From Lentibacter sp. XHP0401 (lineage in GTDB: Bacteria; Pseudomonadota; Alphaproteobacteria; Rhodobacterales; Rhodobacteraceae): a DNA stretch of 64,000 nt. The translations under genes were made by a program, and so were the position numbers. Each line of letters begins with the position of its first letter. Positions within the stretch are counted from its first letter, which is position 1. The stretch is from positions 124,001-188,000 of the forward strand of contig NZ_JAOWLC010000005.1 in the NCBI RefSeq assembly GCF_025751535.1. The letters run 5' to 3'. The notes below the pieces were generated by a model. It saw nothing but the letters and a program-made list of their open reading frames with translations. It did no database searches and had not been told where the DNA came from. Shown in pieces: positions 9,531-17,420 of the stretch.

Positions 9531-10436
9531 CTAGCCCCGCCCCGAGCGCAAAGCAATCACCGCGCCTGCCGCAATAATCAGCCCCACACCGGCCATCTGC
9601 ACCGCGCTCAGGCTCTGTCCGAACCAGACAAAGGCAAAAGCTGGCCCGAACACCATGATCGAATACTCAAACACCGCCACATGCGAGGCCTCGCCCAGCT
9701 GATACGCGCGCGTCAAGGCAAACACCCCCACAATCGAGCCAAGCACATGCCCCACCAGAAGCAGGCTCACACCCTCCATCGGCCAGCCCCAACCACGGGT
9801 CACAAAAGCCAGCGGCCCGCTCACTTCCTCAATCCCGAATAAAGCAATCGCACCAAGCCCGAGGATGCCCAAAATACCCTGCATCCCCATGGTTCCCGCC
9901 AGAAGCGTGCAGGTGCTCTCTCCCCCACACATCCTCCGCGTGATCACCGCGTTCAGCGCATAAAGCACCCCGCCAATCACAGGCACAATCACCAAGGGGC
10001 TGAAGTTTCCGGGGCTCACCTGAAGCACAATCAACGTGCCGACAAATCCTGCAATCACCGCGCCAATCCGGTACGCCCCGATTTTCTCGCGCAGAAACAG
10101 CGCCGTGATGGTCACAACAATGATAGGCGAGGTAAACAGCCCCGCAAGAGACTGCGCAATCGGCAAAAAAGCCAGCGAGGCAAAGTAAAAAAGCATCGCC
10201 GAGGCAAAGAGAAAACTGCGCAACAGGACTGGCCCCCAGTTCACTGGCAAAAACCGCTGCCTCAACAGCCTTGCGGCAAGGTAAATCACAGGCAGCGCAA
10301 TGCACAGGCGGATGAAATACATCTGCCAAACGCTGATCACCTCGGCCACCACAACAATGAAGTTGTCAATCACCCCGAGGATCAGCATCGCCGCCAGCAT
10401 CCACAATGCCGCAGCCATTGGTCTTGTCTCGGTCAC
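9531..10436 (-). CDS. DMT-superfamily (EamA) permease
   Basis: About 301 aa from a GTG at 10436, which has AAAGG upstream; a farther GTG at 10463 lacks one. The protein has about ten hydrophobic helices in two repeats, each an EamA domain: the first ends near FLREKIGAYRIGAVIAGF, the second near FVWFGQSLSAVQMAGVGLII, both matching the conserved end of the fold. Family members export amino acids, nucleosides or other small metabolites across the inner membrane. It is divergent from the acyl-CoA synthetase at 10542, with a shared promoter region of about 105 bases. Confidence 0.85.
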   Translation of the reverse strand: MTETRPMAAALWMLAAMLILGVIDNFIVVVAEVISVWQMYFIRLCIALPVIYLAARLLRQRFLPVNWGPVLLRSFLFASAMLFYFASLAFLPIAQSLAGLFTSPIIVVTITALFLREKIGAYRIGAVIAGFVGTLIVLQVSPGNFSPLVIVPVIGGVLYALNAVITRRMCGGESTCTLLAGTMGMQGILGILGLGAIALFGIEEVSGPLAFVTRGWGWPMEGVSLLLVGHVLGSIVGVFALTRAYQLGEASHVAVFEYSIMVFGPAFAFVWFGQSLSAVQMAGVGLIIAAGAVIALRSGRG

Positions 10437-10541
10437 GTCATTTTCACCTTTAACTGGTCGCACATGGGCTTTTCAAAACTGCCCACATGGCGCTAGTCTT
10501 TCCCGACTGCGACATAAGTTCGCAAATGAGGGAGGAAGACA

Positions 10542-12173
10542 ATGGGCCAGATGCGTGATGAAACAGGTTTGGACAAAGCCGCCGCCAATTATGTGCCGCT
10601 CACACCGCTTTCGCACCTGAAGCGCGCGTCCTATATCTTCCCCGACCGCCTCGCCGTCGCCTACGGCACGCAGCACCGTAAAACCTATGCCCAGTATCAC
10701 GCCCGCGTCAGCCGGCTCGCCTCGGCACTGGCTCAGGCAGGCATCCGGCCGGGTGATGTGGTGGCCACCCTCCTGCCCAACATCCCGGCCCACGCCGAGG
10801 CGCATTTCGCCGTGCCCGCCGCCGGGGCCGTGCTCAACGCTGTGAACACACGTCTTGATGTCGAAACCATTCGCTACATCTTTGAACATGGCGAGGCGAA
10901 GATGGTGCTGGTGGATACCGAGTTTTTGCCGTCTGTCGAAGCCGCCATCGCCGCGATGGAAGGTCAAGGCCCGCAGATCATCGAAGTCGCCGACCCTTCG
11001 GCAAATCATCCCGCCACAGGGCGGTACCCCGAGTATGAAAACTTTCTTGCAAGCGGCAACCCCGCCTTCAACTGGATCATGCCAGAGGACGAGTGGGAAA
11101 GCCTCGCGCTCAACTATACCTCAGGCACAACAGGCCGCCCCAAAGGCGTGGTTTATCATCATCGCGGCGCTTATCTCATGACAATGGGAACTGTGGTCAG
11201 CTGGCAACTCACCCTGCGCCCGATCTACCTTACAATCGTGCCGCTGTTTCACTGCAACGGCTGGAACCACACATGGATGATGCCATTGCTTGGCGGCACA
11301 ATTATCTGCTGCCGCAACATCACCGCCAAGGCAATCTACGATGCCATCGCCGATGAAGGCGTCACCCACTTCGGCGGCGCGCCCATCGTGCTCAACTCGC
11401 TGGTCAACTGCGAGGATGAAGACAGGCGCGGCTTTGACCACACCGTTCAGGTCTTTACCGCAGGCGCGCCGCCGCCCGCCGCCACACTGGCGGCAATCGA
11501 GCCGCTGGGCTTCAACGTCACGCAGGTCTACGGGCTCACAGAAACTTACGGCCACATCACAGAATGCCTCTGGCGCGCCCGCTGGGATGACCACCCCGAG
11601 GAAGAACGCTATGCCATCAAGGCCCGCACGGGTGTGCTGATGCCGATGATGGACGAAGCCGTGGTGCTTGATCCCGAAACAATGGCCCCCGTTCCGCATG
11701 ATGGCAAAACCCAGGGCGAAATCATGATCCGGGGTCATACGGTCATGAAAGGATACTACAAAAACCCCGAGGCCACCGCCGAAGCCTTCAAAGGCGGTTA
11801 CTTTCATTCAGGCGATATCGCGATCCAACACCCGGATACCTACCTGCAAATCATGGACCGCTCCAAAGATATCATCATCTCGGGAGGAGAAAATGTCAGC
11901 TCCGTCGAAGTCGAAGGCGTGCTCGCCGCCCACCCCGCTGTCTTGCTCTGCGCCGTGGTGGCGATGCCCGATGACAAATGGGGCGAAGTTCCCTGCGCCT
12001 TTGTCGAGCTGAAACCAAAGGCCAGCGCCACCGAAGAAGAGCTCATCACCTTCGCCCGCTCAAAACTCGCTGGCTTCAAAACCCCCAAGAAAGTCGTCTT
12101 TCAAGAGCTTCCCAAAACGTCCACAGGCAAAATCCAGAAATTCGAACTCCGCAAAACCGCAGCCACCCTCTAG
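10542..12173 (+). CDS. Acyl-CoA synthetase (AMP-binding; DmdB-like)
   Basis: A 543-aa ANL-superfamily ligase forming acyl-AMP and then acyl-CoA. The P-loop LNYTSGTTGRPKGVVYHHRG (about residues 188-207), the YGLTETYG block (about 330), the hinge YLQIMDRSKDIIISGGENV and the C-terminal catalytic Lys region PKTSTGKIQKFELR are intact. The start follows GGAGGAAGACA. By eye it resembles the roseobacter methylmercaptopropionate/medium-chain acid ligases (DmdB). With the acyl-CoA dehydrogenase at 66-1841 the window would hold DmdB- and DmdC-like enzymes, but no DmdA is present, so general fatty-acid activation is equally likely. Confidence 0.88.
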   Translation: MGQMRDETGLDKAAANYVPLTPLSHLKRASYIFPDRLAVAYGTQHRKTYAQYHARVSRLASALAQAGIRPGDVVATLLPNIPAHAEAHFAVPAAGAVLNAVNTRLDVETIRYIFEHGEAKMVLVDTEFLPSVEAAIAAMEGQGPQIIEVADPSANHPATGRYPEYENFLASGNPAFNWIMPEDEWESLALNYTSGTTGRPKGVVYHHRGAYLMTMGTVVSWQLTLRPIYLTIVPLFHCNGWNHTWMMPLLGGTIICCRNITAKAIYDAIADEGVTHFGGAPIVLNSLVNCEDEDRRGFDHTVQVFTAGAPPPAATLAAIEPLGFNVTQVYGLTETYGHITECLWRARWDDHPEEERYAIKARTGVLMPMMDEAVVLDPETMAPVPHDGKTQGEIMIRGHTVMKGYYKNPEATAEAFKGGYFHSGDIAIQHPDTYLQIMDRSKDIIISGGENVSSVEVEGVLAAHPAVLLCAVVAMPDDKWGEVPCAFVELKPKASATEEELITFARSKLAGFKTPKKVVFQELPKTSTGKIQKFELRKTAATL

Positions 12174-12198
12174 GTCCCGATCACCCGGCGTCTTTCTT

Positions 12199-12270
12199 AT
12201 TGCCCTAAATATCCTGGGGGTCCGGGGGCGAAGCCCCCGGCGGAGCGACGCGCGAAGCGCGGCGCAATCC
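12199..12270 (+). repeat. GC-rich end-of-transcript repeat, copy 2
   Basis: Begins TAAATATCCTGGGGGTCCGG and forms the perfect stem CCGGGGGC (12222-12229) / GCCCCCGG (12233-12240) with loop GAA. A second short hairpin follows (CGCGC-GAA-GCGCG). It starts 25 bases after the acyl-CoA synthetase stop. Confidence 0.75.
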
Positions 12271-12333
12271 CTCTTTCCACGGGGCGCGCCCCCATGCTAC
12301 CCTTTCCCAAAGAGGCAGGAGCAGCCCCACAGT

Positions 12334-13359
12334 ATGACGGCCCTAAAAGAATACGACCGCATCGAGGCCACAGGTCTCTGGCGCGCAACCCCGCAGGCCC
12401 AGCGCCGCGAGGTTATCGTCTCGATAGGCAATGCCACCCTCACAATCACCGATCACAACGATTCCGCTTTGGCGCATTGGTCCCTGCCCGCCATAGTGCG
12501 CGCCAATGCAGGCTCCCGCCCGGCGATTTTTCACCCCGATGGCGACACAGGCGAAACACTCGAACTTGGCGAAGACGAAGGCCAGATGATCGACGCCATC
12601 GAAAAGCTGCGCGCCCGCATCGAACGCGCCCGCCCGCACCCGGGCCGCCTCAGGCTCTGGGTCAGCCTCGGCGTGGTCGCCGCTGTCGTGGCGCTCGGCG
12701 TCTTCTGGCTGCCTTCCGCCGCACGCGATCATGCCCTGCGCGTTGTTCCCGATGTAAAGCGTGCCGAAATCGGCTCCGCCCTTCTGGCCCGCATCAGCCG
12801 CGTCACGGGCCTGCCCTGCACCGCCCCCGAAGGCGCACGCACCCTGCGCAAACTCGGCGCGCGCCTGCCTTCGCCCGACGGGGCCGCGCGTCTTGTCGTT
12901 CTGCCCGGCGGTGTGCTCGAGGCCGCGCATCTGCCGGGGGGTGTCATCCTGCTGGGCCGCGCGCTTATTGAGGACTACGAGGAGCCCGATGTCGTCGCAG
13001 GCTATATCATCGCCGAGCACCTCGCCGCCGAACTCAGCGATCCCCTGCGCGATTTCCTTGATCACGCAGGCCTCGTCGCCACACTCCAGCTTCTCACCAC
13101 AGGCGCCGTCAGCGATGCCGCACAAGATGCCTACGCCGAGCACCTGCTCACCCGCCCGCGCGCCAACGTGCCCGATGCCACGCTGCTGGCAGGCTTCAAG
13201 GCATGGTCTGTCCGCGCCCGCCCCTACGCCTACGCCCGCGATATCACAGGCGAGGAAACCCTCACGCTCATCGAGGCCGATCCGTTTGTCACGGACACCC
13301 CCGAACCGCTCTTGTCAGACAATGACTGGCTCCGCCTGCAAGGCATCTGCGGCAGCTGA
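12334..13359 (+). CDS. Membrane-anchored protein resembling a degenerate M48 peptidase
   Basis: A 341-aa protein: an N-terminal beta-rich cytoplasmic part (about residues 1-100), one transmembrane helix (about 109-130, LWVSLGVVAAVVALGVFWL) and a large C-terminal part outside the membrane. The stretch LPGGVILLGRALIEDYEEPD followed by VVAGYIIAEHLAAEL (about 205-240) parallels the M48 pattern in which an LPGG strand and helix precede HExxH. Here the helix reads AEHLAAE, so the zinc-binding HExxH is absent. I infer a pseudo-peptidase; the fold call is tentative. The start has AGGCAGGAG upstream. The Mo-hydroxylase operon follows 134 bases later. Confidence 0.6.
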   Translation: MTALKEYDRIEATGLWRATPQAQRREVIVSIGNATLTITDHNDSALAHWSLPAIVRANAGSRPAIFHPDGDTGETLELGEDEGQMIDAIEKLRARIERARPHPGRLRLWVSLGVVAAVVALGVFWLPSAARDHALRVVPDVKRAEIGSALLARISRVTGLPCTAPEGARTLRKLGARLPSPDGAARLVVLPGGVLEAAHLPGGVILLGRALIEDYEEPDVVAGYIIAEHLAAELSDPLRDFLDHAGLVATLQLLTTGAVSDAAQDAYAEHLLTRPRANVPDATLLAGFKAWSVRARPYAYARDITGEETLTLIEADPFVTDTPEPLLSDNDWLRLQGICGS

Positions 13360-13493
13360 TTTCCCGCGCATGCCACATCTTGTCGCGCACTGCCCTTGCC
13401 AAGCCCAAATACATTGGCGAAGGTATGGCCAAAGGGCAGCGCTGAGTCTTGCCCCGTAGAACACCCAGACACATTGACCCAAGGGAGACGGGT

Positions 13494-14357
13494 ATGAAAT
13501 TTGAAACCCCACAGACCATTGAAGCCGCCACAGCGCTTCTCGCCGCCGATGCGGGCGCGCGTGTGCTGGCAGGCGGAACCGACCTTCTCGTGCGCTTGCG
13601 TGCAGGGCAGATCGAGCCCTCCGCCGTTATTGATATCAAACGCATCAAAGGCATGAGTGACATAACGCAGGAAGATGGCGGCTGGCGCATCGGCGCGGCT
13701 GTGCCCTGCTCTGTCATGGGCGAGCATGACGGCCTTAAGGCCGCCTACCCCGGCGTCGTCGAAGGCGCCGAGCTGATCGGCTCCACTCAGGTTCAGGGCC
13801 GCTGCACCATGGTCGGGAACCTCTGCAATGCCGGCCCCGCAGGCGATAGCGTCCCCGCTATGGTCGCCGCTGGCGCAAGCGTGCGCATCGCTGGCCCCGA
13901 AGGCACGCGCGATGTCCCCGTCATCGACATTCCTCTCAGCCCCGGAAAAACCTCGCTCGCCAAAGGCGAGTTCGTCACCTCGGTTTTCCTGCCCGCCCGG
14001 CCTGCGCGCAGCAGTGACGCCTACCTGCGCTTCATCCCCCGAACCGAGATGGATATCGCCGTGGTCGGCTGCGCGGTAAACCTCAGCCTCAACGAAGATG
14101 GAACCGTCAAGGAAGCCCACGTTTCCCTCGGTGCCGTCGCGCCCAAAGTGCTCGATGTGCCAGAAGCCGCCGCCGCGCTGATCGGAAGCAAATGCGAAGA
14201 CGCAGCCCTTGAAGCGCTTGCGACTGCCGCAACAGCCGCCGCCACCCCGATTGATGACAAGCGCGGCACAGTGGCCTTCCGCAAGGATGTGTCGGGCGTC
14301 CTCGCCCGCCGCGCCGCCAAGCTTGCCTACACCCGCGCAATGGGAGAAAAATCATGA
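13494..14357 (+). CDS. Mo-hydroxylase FAD-binding subunit (CoxM/XdhB type)
   Basis: A 287-aa FAD subunit of the xanthine oxidase/CO dehydrogenase family. The FAD contacts AGGTDLLVRLRAG (about residues 32-44) and the second loop TMVGNLCNAGPAGDSVPAM (about 105-123, matching the family TIGGN-ASP-D) are clear. The chosen ATG has AAGGGAGACGGGT upstream and gives the normal family N-terminus; an earlier ATG at 13449 would add an unlikely arginine-rich leader. The stop overlaps the next start by four bases. It transfers electrons from the [2Fe-2S] subunit to an acceptor. Confidence 0.9.
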   Translation: MKFETPQTIEAATALLAADAGARVLAGGTDLLVRLRAGQIEPSAVIDIKRIKGMSDITQEDGGWRIGAAVPCSVMGEHDGLKAAYPGVVEGAELIGSTQVQGRCTMVGNLCNAGPAGDSVPAMVAAGASVRIAGPEGTRDVPVIDIPLSPGKTSLAKGEFVTSVFLPARPARSSDAYLRFIPRTEMDIAVVGCAVNLSLNEDGTVKEAHVSLGAVAPKVLDVPEAAAALIGSKCEDAALEALATAATAAATPIDDKRGTVAFRKDVSGVLARRAAKLAYTRAMGEKS

Positions 14358-14833
14358 GCCGTATCCACGTCAACACAACCATCAATGGCGATGCCACAGA
14401 CTATCTCTGCGAAGCCGAGGACACGCTCCTTGATGTGCTCCGCGACCAGCTTGATATGACAGGCTCCAAAGAAGGCTGCGCCTCGGGCGATTGCGGCGCA
14501 TGCACCGTGCGGCTCGATGGCCGCCTCGTCTGCTCCTGCCTTGTGCTCGGCGCCGAAGCCGAGGGCCGCACAGTCGAAACCATCGAAGGCATGGCCGATG
14601 GTGAAACGCTTCACCCCCTGCAAAAAAACTTCATCGACAAGGCCGCGCTCCAGTGCGGTATCTGCACACCCGGTATCCTCGTGGCCGCGAAAGACCTGCT
14701 CGAGCGCAACCCCGACCCGACCGAGGAAGAAGTCCGCTACTGGCTCGCAGGCAATCTCTGCCGCTGCACGGGCTATGATAAAATCATCCGCACGGTTCTT
14801 GAAACCGCTGCCGAAATGCGAGGAGCAGCCTGA
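14354..14833 (+). CDS. Mo-hydroxylase [2Fe-2S] subunit (CoxS type)
   Basis: A 159-aa small subunit with two [2Fe-2S] clusters. The plant-type N-terminal cluster is in GCASGDCGACTVRLDGRLVC, with its four Cys. The C-terminal four-helix cluster is formed by QCGICTPGILVAA and NLCRCTGYDKI. Length and order fit the family exactly. It overlaps the FAD gene by ATGA and the large-subunit gene by one base (TGATG), so the three subunits are translated together. Confidence 0.93.
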   Translation: MSRIHVNTTINGDATDYLCEAEDTLLDVLRDQLDMTGSKEGCASGDCGACTVRLDGRLVCSCLVLGAEAEGRTVETIEGMADGETLHPLQKNFIDKAALQCGICTPGILVAAKDLLERNPDPTEEEVRYWLAGNLCRCTGYDKIIRTVLETAAEMRGAA

Positions 14834-17076
14834 TGGCCAAAGACGAGTTCACCCCCCGCACCTTCAAAGTTGTCGGCACACGCCCGCCCCGTCCCGACGG
14901 GCTGGATAAAGTCACAGGCCGCGCACGCTACGGCGCGGATATGTCTGCCCCCGGAATGCTGATCGGCCTCTGCCTCCGCAGCCCCCATGCCCACGCGCGG
15001 ATCAAGTCTATCGACACCTCGGCCGCCGAGGCCATGAAAGGCGTGAAAGCGGTCGTCACCCGTGCCGACTTCACAACAACCCCCGAAGATCAGGGCACAC
15101 GCGATATCCTTGATAATGTCATGGCAGGCGAAAAGGCACTCTATGATGGCCACACCGTCGCGGCCGTCGCCGCCACCTCGCGCTCCGTGGCCCGTGCCGC
15201 GCTCAAGGCAATCAAGGTTGAGTATGAAGTGCTGCCTCATGTCGTTGACGTTGACGAGGCCATGAAGCCCGATGCCCCCGTGCTCCACGAAGGCCGCCAG
15301 CAAGAGAGCGTGCCAAAGGGCTACAGCCAGAACGTGCTTGCGCGCTCACAATACGGCCACGGCGACATTGAAGCAGGCTTCAAAAAAGCCGACATCATCG
15401 TCGAACGCAGCTTTACAACAGCCGCAACGCATCAGGGCTATATCGAGCCGCACGCCTGCCTCGCGACAATGGGCAACGATGGCCAGGGCGATCTCTGGTG
15501 CTGCACCCAAGGGCACTACATGGTCCGCAACACCTGCTCCGCCATTCTGGGCATGGACGCAGGCCGCCTCAAGGTGACGGCGTCTGAGATCGGCGGTGGC
15601 TTTGGCGGCAAAACAACCGTGTTCCTCGAACCTGTCGCGCTTATGCTCTCTAAAAAGGCGGGCAAACCCGTAAAGATGACCATGTCGCGTGATGAAGTTC
15701 TGCGCGCTTCGGGGCCGACGGCCTCCACCTCGATTGATATCAAAATCGGCATGACCAAAGAGGGAAAGATCACTGCCGCCCAAGGTGAGTTCCGCTATCA
15801 GTCAGGCGCGTTCTACGCAATGAACGGCGCGCTCGGCGCCATGTGCGGCTTTGCACCCTATGATCTGGAAAACCTCCAGTCCGTCGGCTGGGAAGTTGTG
15901 ACAAACCGCCCCAAAGCCGCCGCCTACCGCGCCCCCGGCGCGCCCATGGCCGCCTTCGCGGTTGAAAGTGTGATGGACGAGTTGGCGAAAGAACTCGACA
16001 TGGACCCGATCGAGCTGCGCCTCAAGAACGCCGCCGAGGAAGGCACCAAATCAGCCTATGGTCCGACCTATCCCGCCATCGGCCTCAAAGCCACGCTTGA
16101 GGCGGCCAAGGCACATCCGCATTGGTCCGCACCCTTGGGCAAAAATCAGGGTCGCGGCCTCGCCTGCGGCTTCTGGTTCAACTTCGGTGGCGACACTTGT
16201 GTCTCCCTGATGATCAATCCCGACGGAACGGTGAGCTTGTCAGAAGGCAACCCCGATATCGGCGGCTCCCGTGCCGCGATGACAATGATGGCCGCCGAAG
16301 AGCTCGGCATCCCTTACGAGCATGTCCGCACCGTCATCGCCGATACGGCAACGCTCGGCCAGAACGAGGTCACAGACGGCTCCCGCGTCACTTTCGCGGT
16401 GGGCCTGGCCACAATCAAAGCCGCCCGCCACGCGATCGAAATCATGAAGACCCGCGCCGCCGCCACTTGGGGCATCGAGCCTGACGCTGTCGAATGGGTC
16501 GACGGAGCCGCACAACCGGCAGGGCCGAACGCGGGCAAATTCCCTCCAATGACCCTGAAGGAAATCGCCGCAATCGCCTCAAACACAGGCGGTCCCATCG
16601 CGGGCCACCACGAAGTCAACGCCGAAGGCGCAGGCGTCAGTTTCGGCACACATATCGCCGACACAGAGGTCGATCCCGAAACAGGCGCGGTGAAGGTTGT
16701 CCGCTACACCGTATTCCAGGACGCAGGCAAGGCCGTCCACCCCGACTATGTCGAAGGCCAGCTTCAGGGTGGCGCTGTGCAAGGCATCGGCTGGGCACTC
16801 AACGAGGAATACATCTACGGCAAAGACGGGACCCTGCAAAACGCAGGCTACCTCGATTACCGCATCCCCGTCGCATCAGATTTGCCGATGATCGAGCCTG
16901 TCATCCTCGAAATCCCCAACCCCGGTCACCCCTACGGCGTCCGTGGCGTTGGCGAAACAGGCATCGTCCCGCCGCTGGCCACACTGGCCAACGCCGTCAG
17001 CCGCGCCGCAGGCGTGCGTATGACAAGCCTGCCGATGTCCCCGCCCAAGCTCTTGGCGGCCATCAAGGCCAGCTAA
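14833..17076 (+). CDS. Mo-hydroxylase molybdopterin-binding large subunit (xanthine dehydrogenase family)
   Basis: A 747-aa catalytic subunit. It has the N-terminal aldehyde oxidase a/b hammerhead domain (about residues 18-130) and the Mo-cofactor domain with EIGGGFGGKTTVFLEP (about 253) and the loop AAYRAPGAPMAAFAVE (about 358). The C-terminal GVRGVGETGIVPPLATLANA contains the catalytic Glu. The loop reads AYRAPGAP, not the AYxCSFR of true (form I) CO dehydrogenase, so CO oxidation is not supported. It is closer to the aldehyde- or aromatic/purine-hydroxylating members. Substrate unknown. Confidence 0.9.
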   Translation: MAKDEFTPRTFKVVGTRPPRPDGLDKVTGRARYGADMSAPGMLIGLCLRSPHAHARIKSIDTSAAEAMKGVKAVVTRADFTTTPEDQGTRDILDNVMAGEKALYDGHTVAAVAATSRSVARAALKAIKVEYEVLPHVVDVDEAMKPDAPVLHEGRQQESVPKGYSQNVLARSQYGHGDIEAGFKKADIIVERSFTTAATHQGYIEPHACLATMGNDGQGDLWCCTQGHYMVRNTCSAILGMDAGRLKVTASEIGGGFGGKTTVFLEPVALMLSKKAGKPVKMTMSRDEVLRASGPTASTSIDIKIGMTKEGKITAAQGEFRYQSGAFYAMNGALGAMCGFAPYDLENLQSVGWEVVTNRPKAAAYRAPGAPMAAFAVESVMDELAKELDMDPIELRLKNAAEEGTKSAYGPTYPAIGLKATLEAAKAHPHWSAPLGKNQGRGLACGFWFNFGGDTCVSLMINPDGTVSLSEGNPDIGGSRAAMTMMAAEELGIPYEHVRTVIADTATLGQNEVTDGSRVTFAVGLATIKAARHAIEIMKTRAAATWGIEPDAVEWVDGAAQPAGPNAGKFPPMTLKEIAAIASNTGGPIAGHHEVNAEGAGVSFGTHIADTEVDPETGAVKVVRYTVFQDAGKAVHPDYVEGQLQGGAVQGIGWALNEEYIYGKDGTLQNAGYLDYRIPVASDLPMIEPVILEIPNPGHPYGVRGVGETGIVPPLATLANAVSRAAGVRMTSLPMSPPKLLAAIKAS

Positions 17077-17077
17077 G

Positions 17078-17323
17078 GTGGTCACGGTAACACTCTGGGG
17101 CTCCCTCGCCGATCTGGCGGGGGGCCAACGTAACATTGAAGTCGAGGCGAAAAACCTGCGCGAGCTTCTCACCGCGCTCGACAAAGACTACCCCGCCCTG
17201 CGTCCCCAGCTCGAGCGCGGCGTATCCGTCTCCATCGACGGTAAAATCTACAACGACAGCTGGTTTCAGCCGATCACGGAATCAAGCGAAGTCGTCCTCC
17301 TCAACCGCCTCGAAGGCGGCTGA
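17078..17323 (+). CDS. MoaD/ThiS-like sulfur-carrier protein
   Basis: An 81-aa beta-grasp protein starting with GTG one base after the Mo-hydroxylase stop. The AAGGTG just before it overlaps the upstream stop. The sequence has the ubiquitin-like pattern (VTLWGSLADLAGG, then a helix LRELLTALDKDYP) and ends in Gly-Gly (NRLEGG), the adenylated/thiocarboxylated terminus of MoaD and ThiS. A carrier fused into a Mo-hydroxylase operon may supply the sulfido ligand or pyranopterin dithiolene sulfur to this enzyme; that link is inference. Confidence 0.82.
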   Translation: MVTVTLWGSLADLAGGQRNIEVEAKNLRELLTALDKDYPALRPQLERGVSVSIDGKIYNDSWFQPITESSEVVLLNRLEGG

Positions 17324-17340
17324 AAAGCGCCCTGCTTCTT

Positions 17341-17415
17341 CTGTTCCAAAATACCTTGGGGGTCTGGGGGCAAAGCCCCCAGCCGGTCGGATTTTCGCGC
17401 AGCGGAAATTCGAAA
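17341..17415. repeat. GC-rich end-of-transcript repeat, copy 3
   Basis: Perfect stem CTGGGGGC (17364-17371), loop AAA, GCCCCCAG (17375-17382), preceded by CAAAATACCTTGGGGGT and followed by CCGGTCGGATTTTCGCG, a tail shared with copy 4. It sits between two convergent genes and can serve both strands. Confidence 0.75.
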
Positions 17416-17420
17416 TCAGA

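Noticed and set aside
13494-17076. Aerobic CO dehydrogenase (coxMSL)
   Set aside because: Gene order fits, but the large-subunit loop is AYRAPGAP, not the AYxCSFR of form I CO dehydrogenase, so only the wider molybdenum hydroxylase family is claimed.
16122-17090. Arg-rich plus-strand frames overlapping the molybdenum large subunit (16122-16484, 16494-17090)
   Set aside because: Out-of-frame readings of a clearly conserved gene; Arg/Pro/His-rich composition marks them as shadows.
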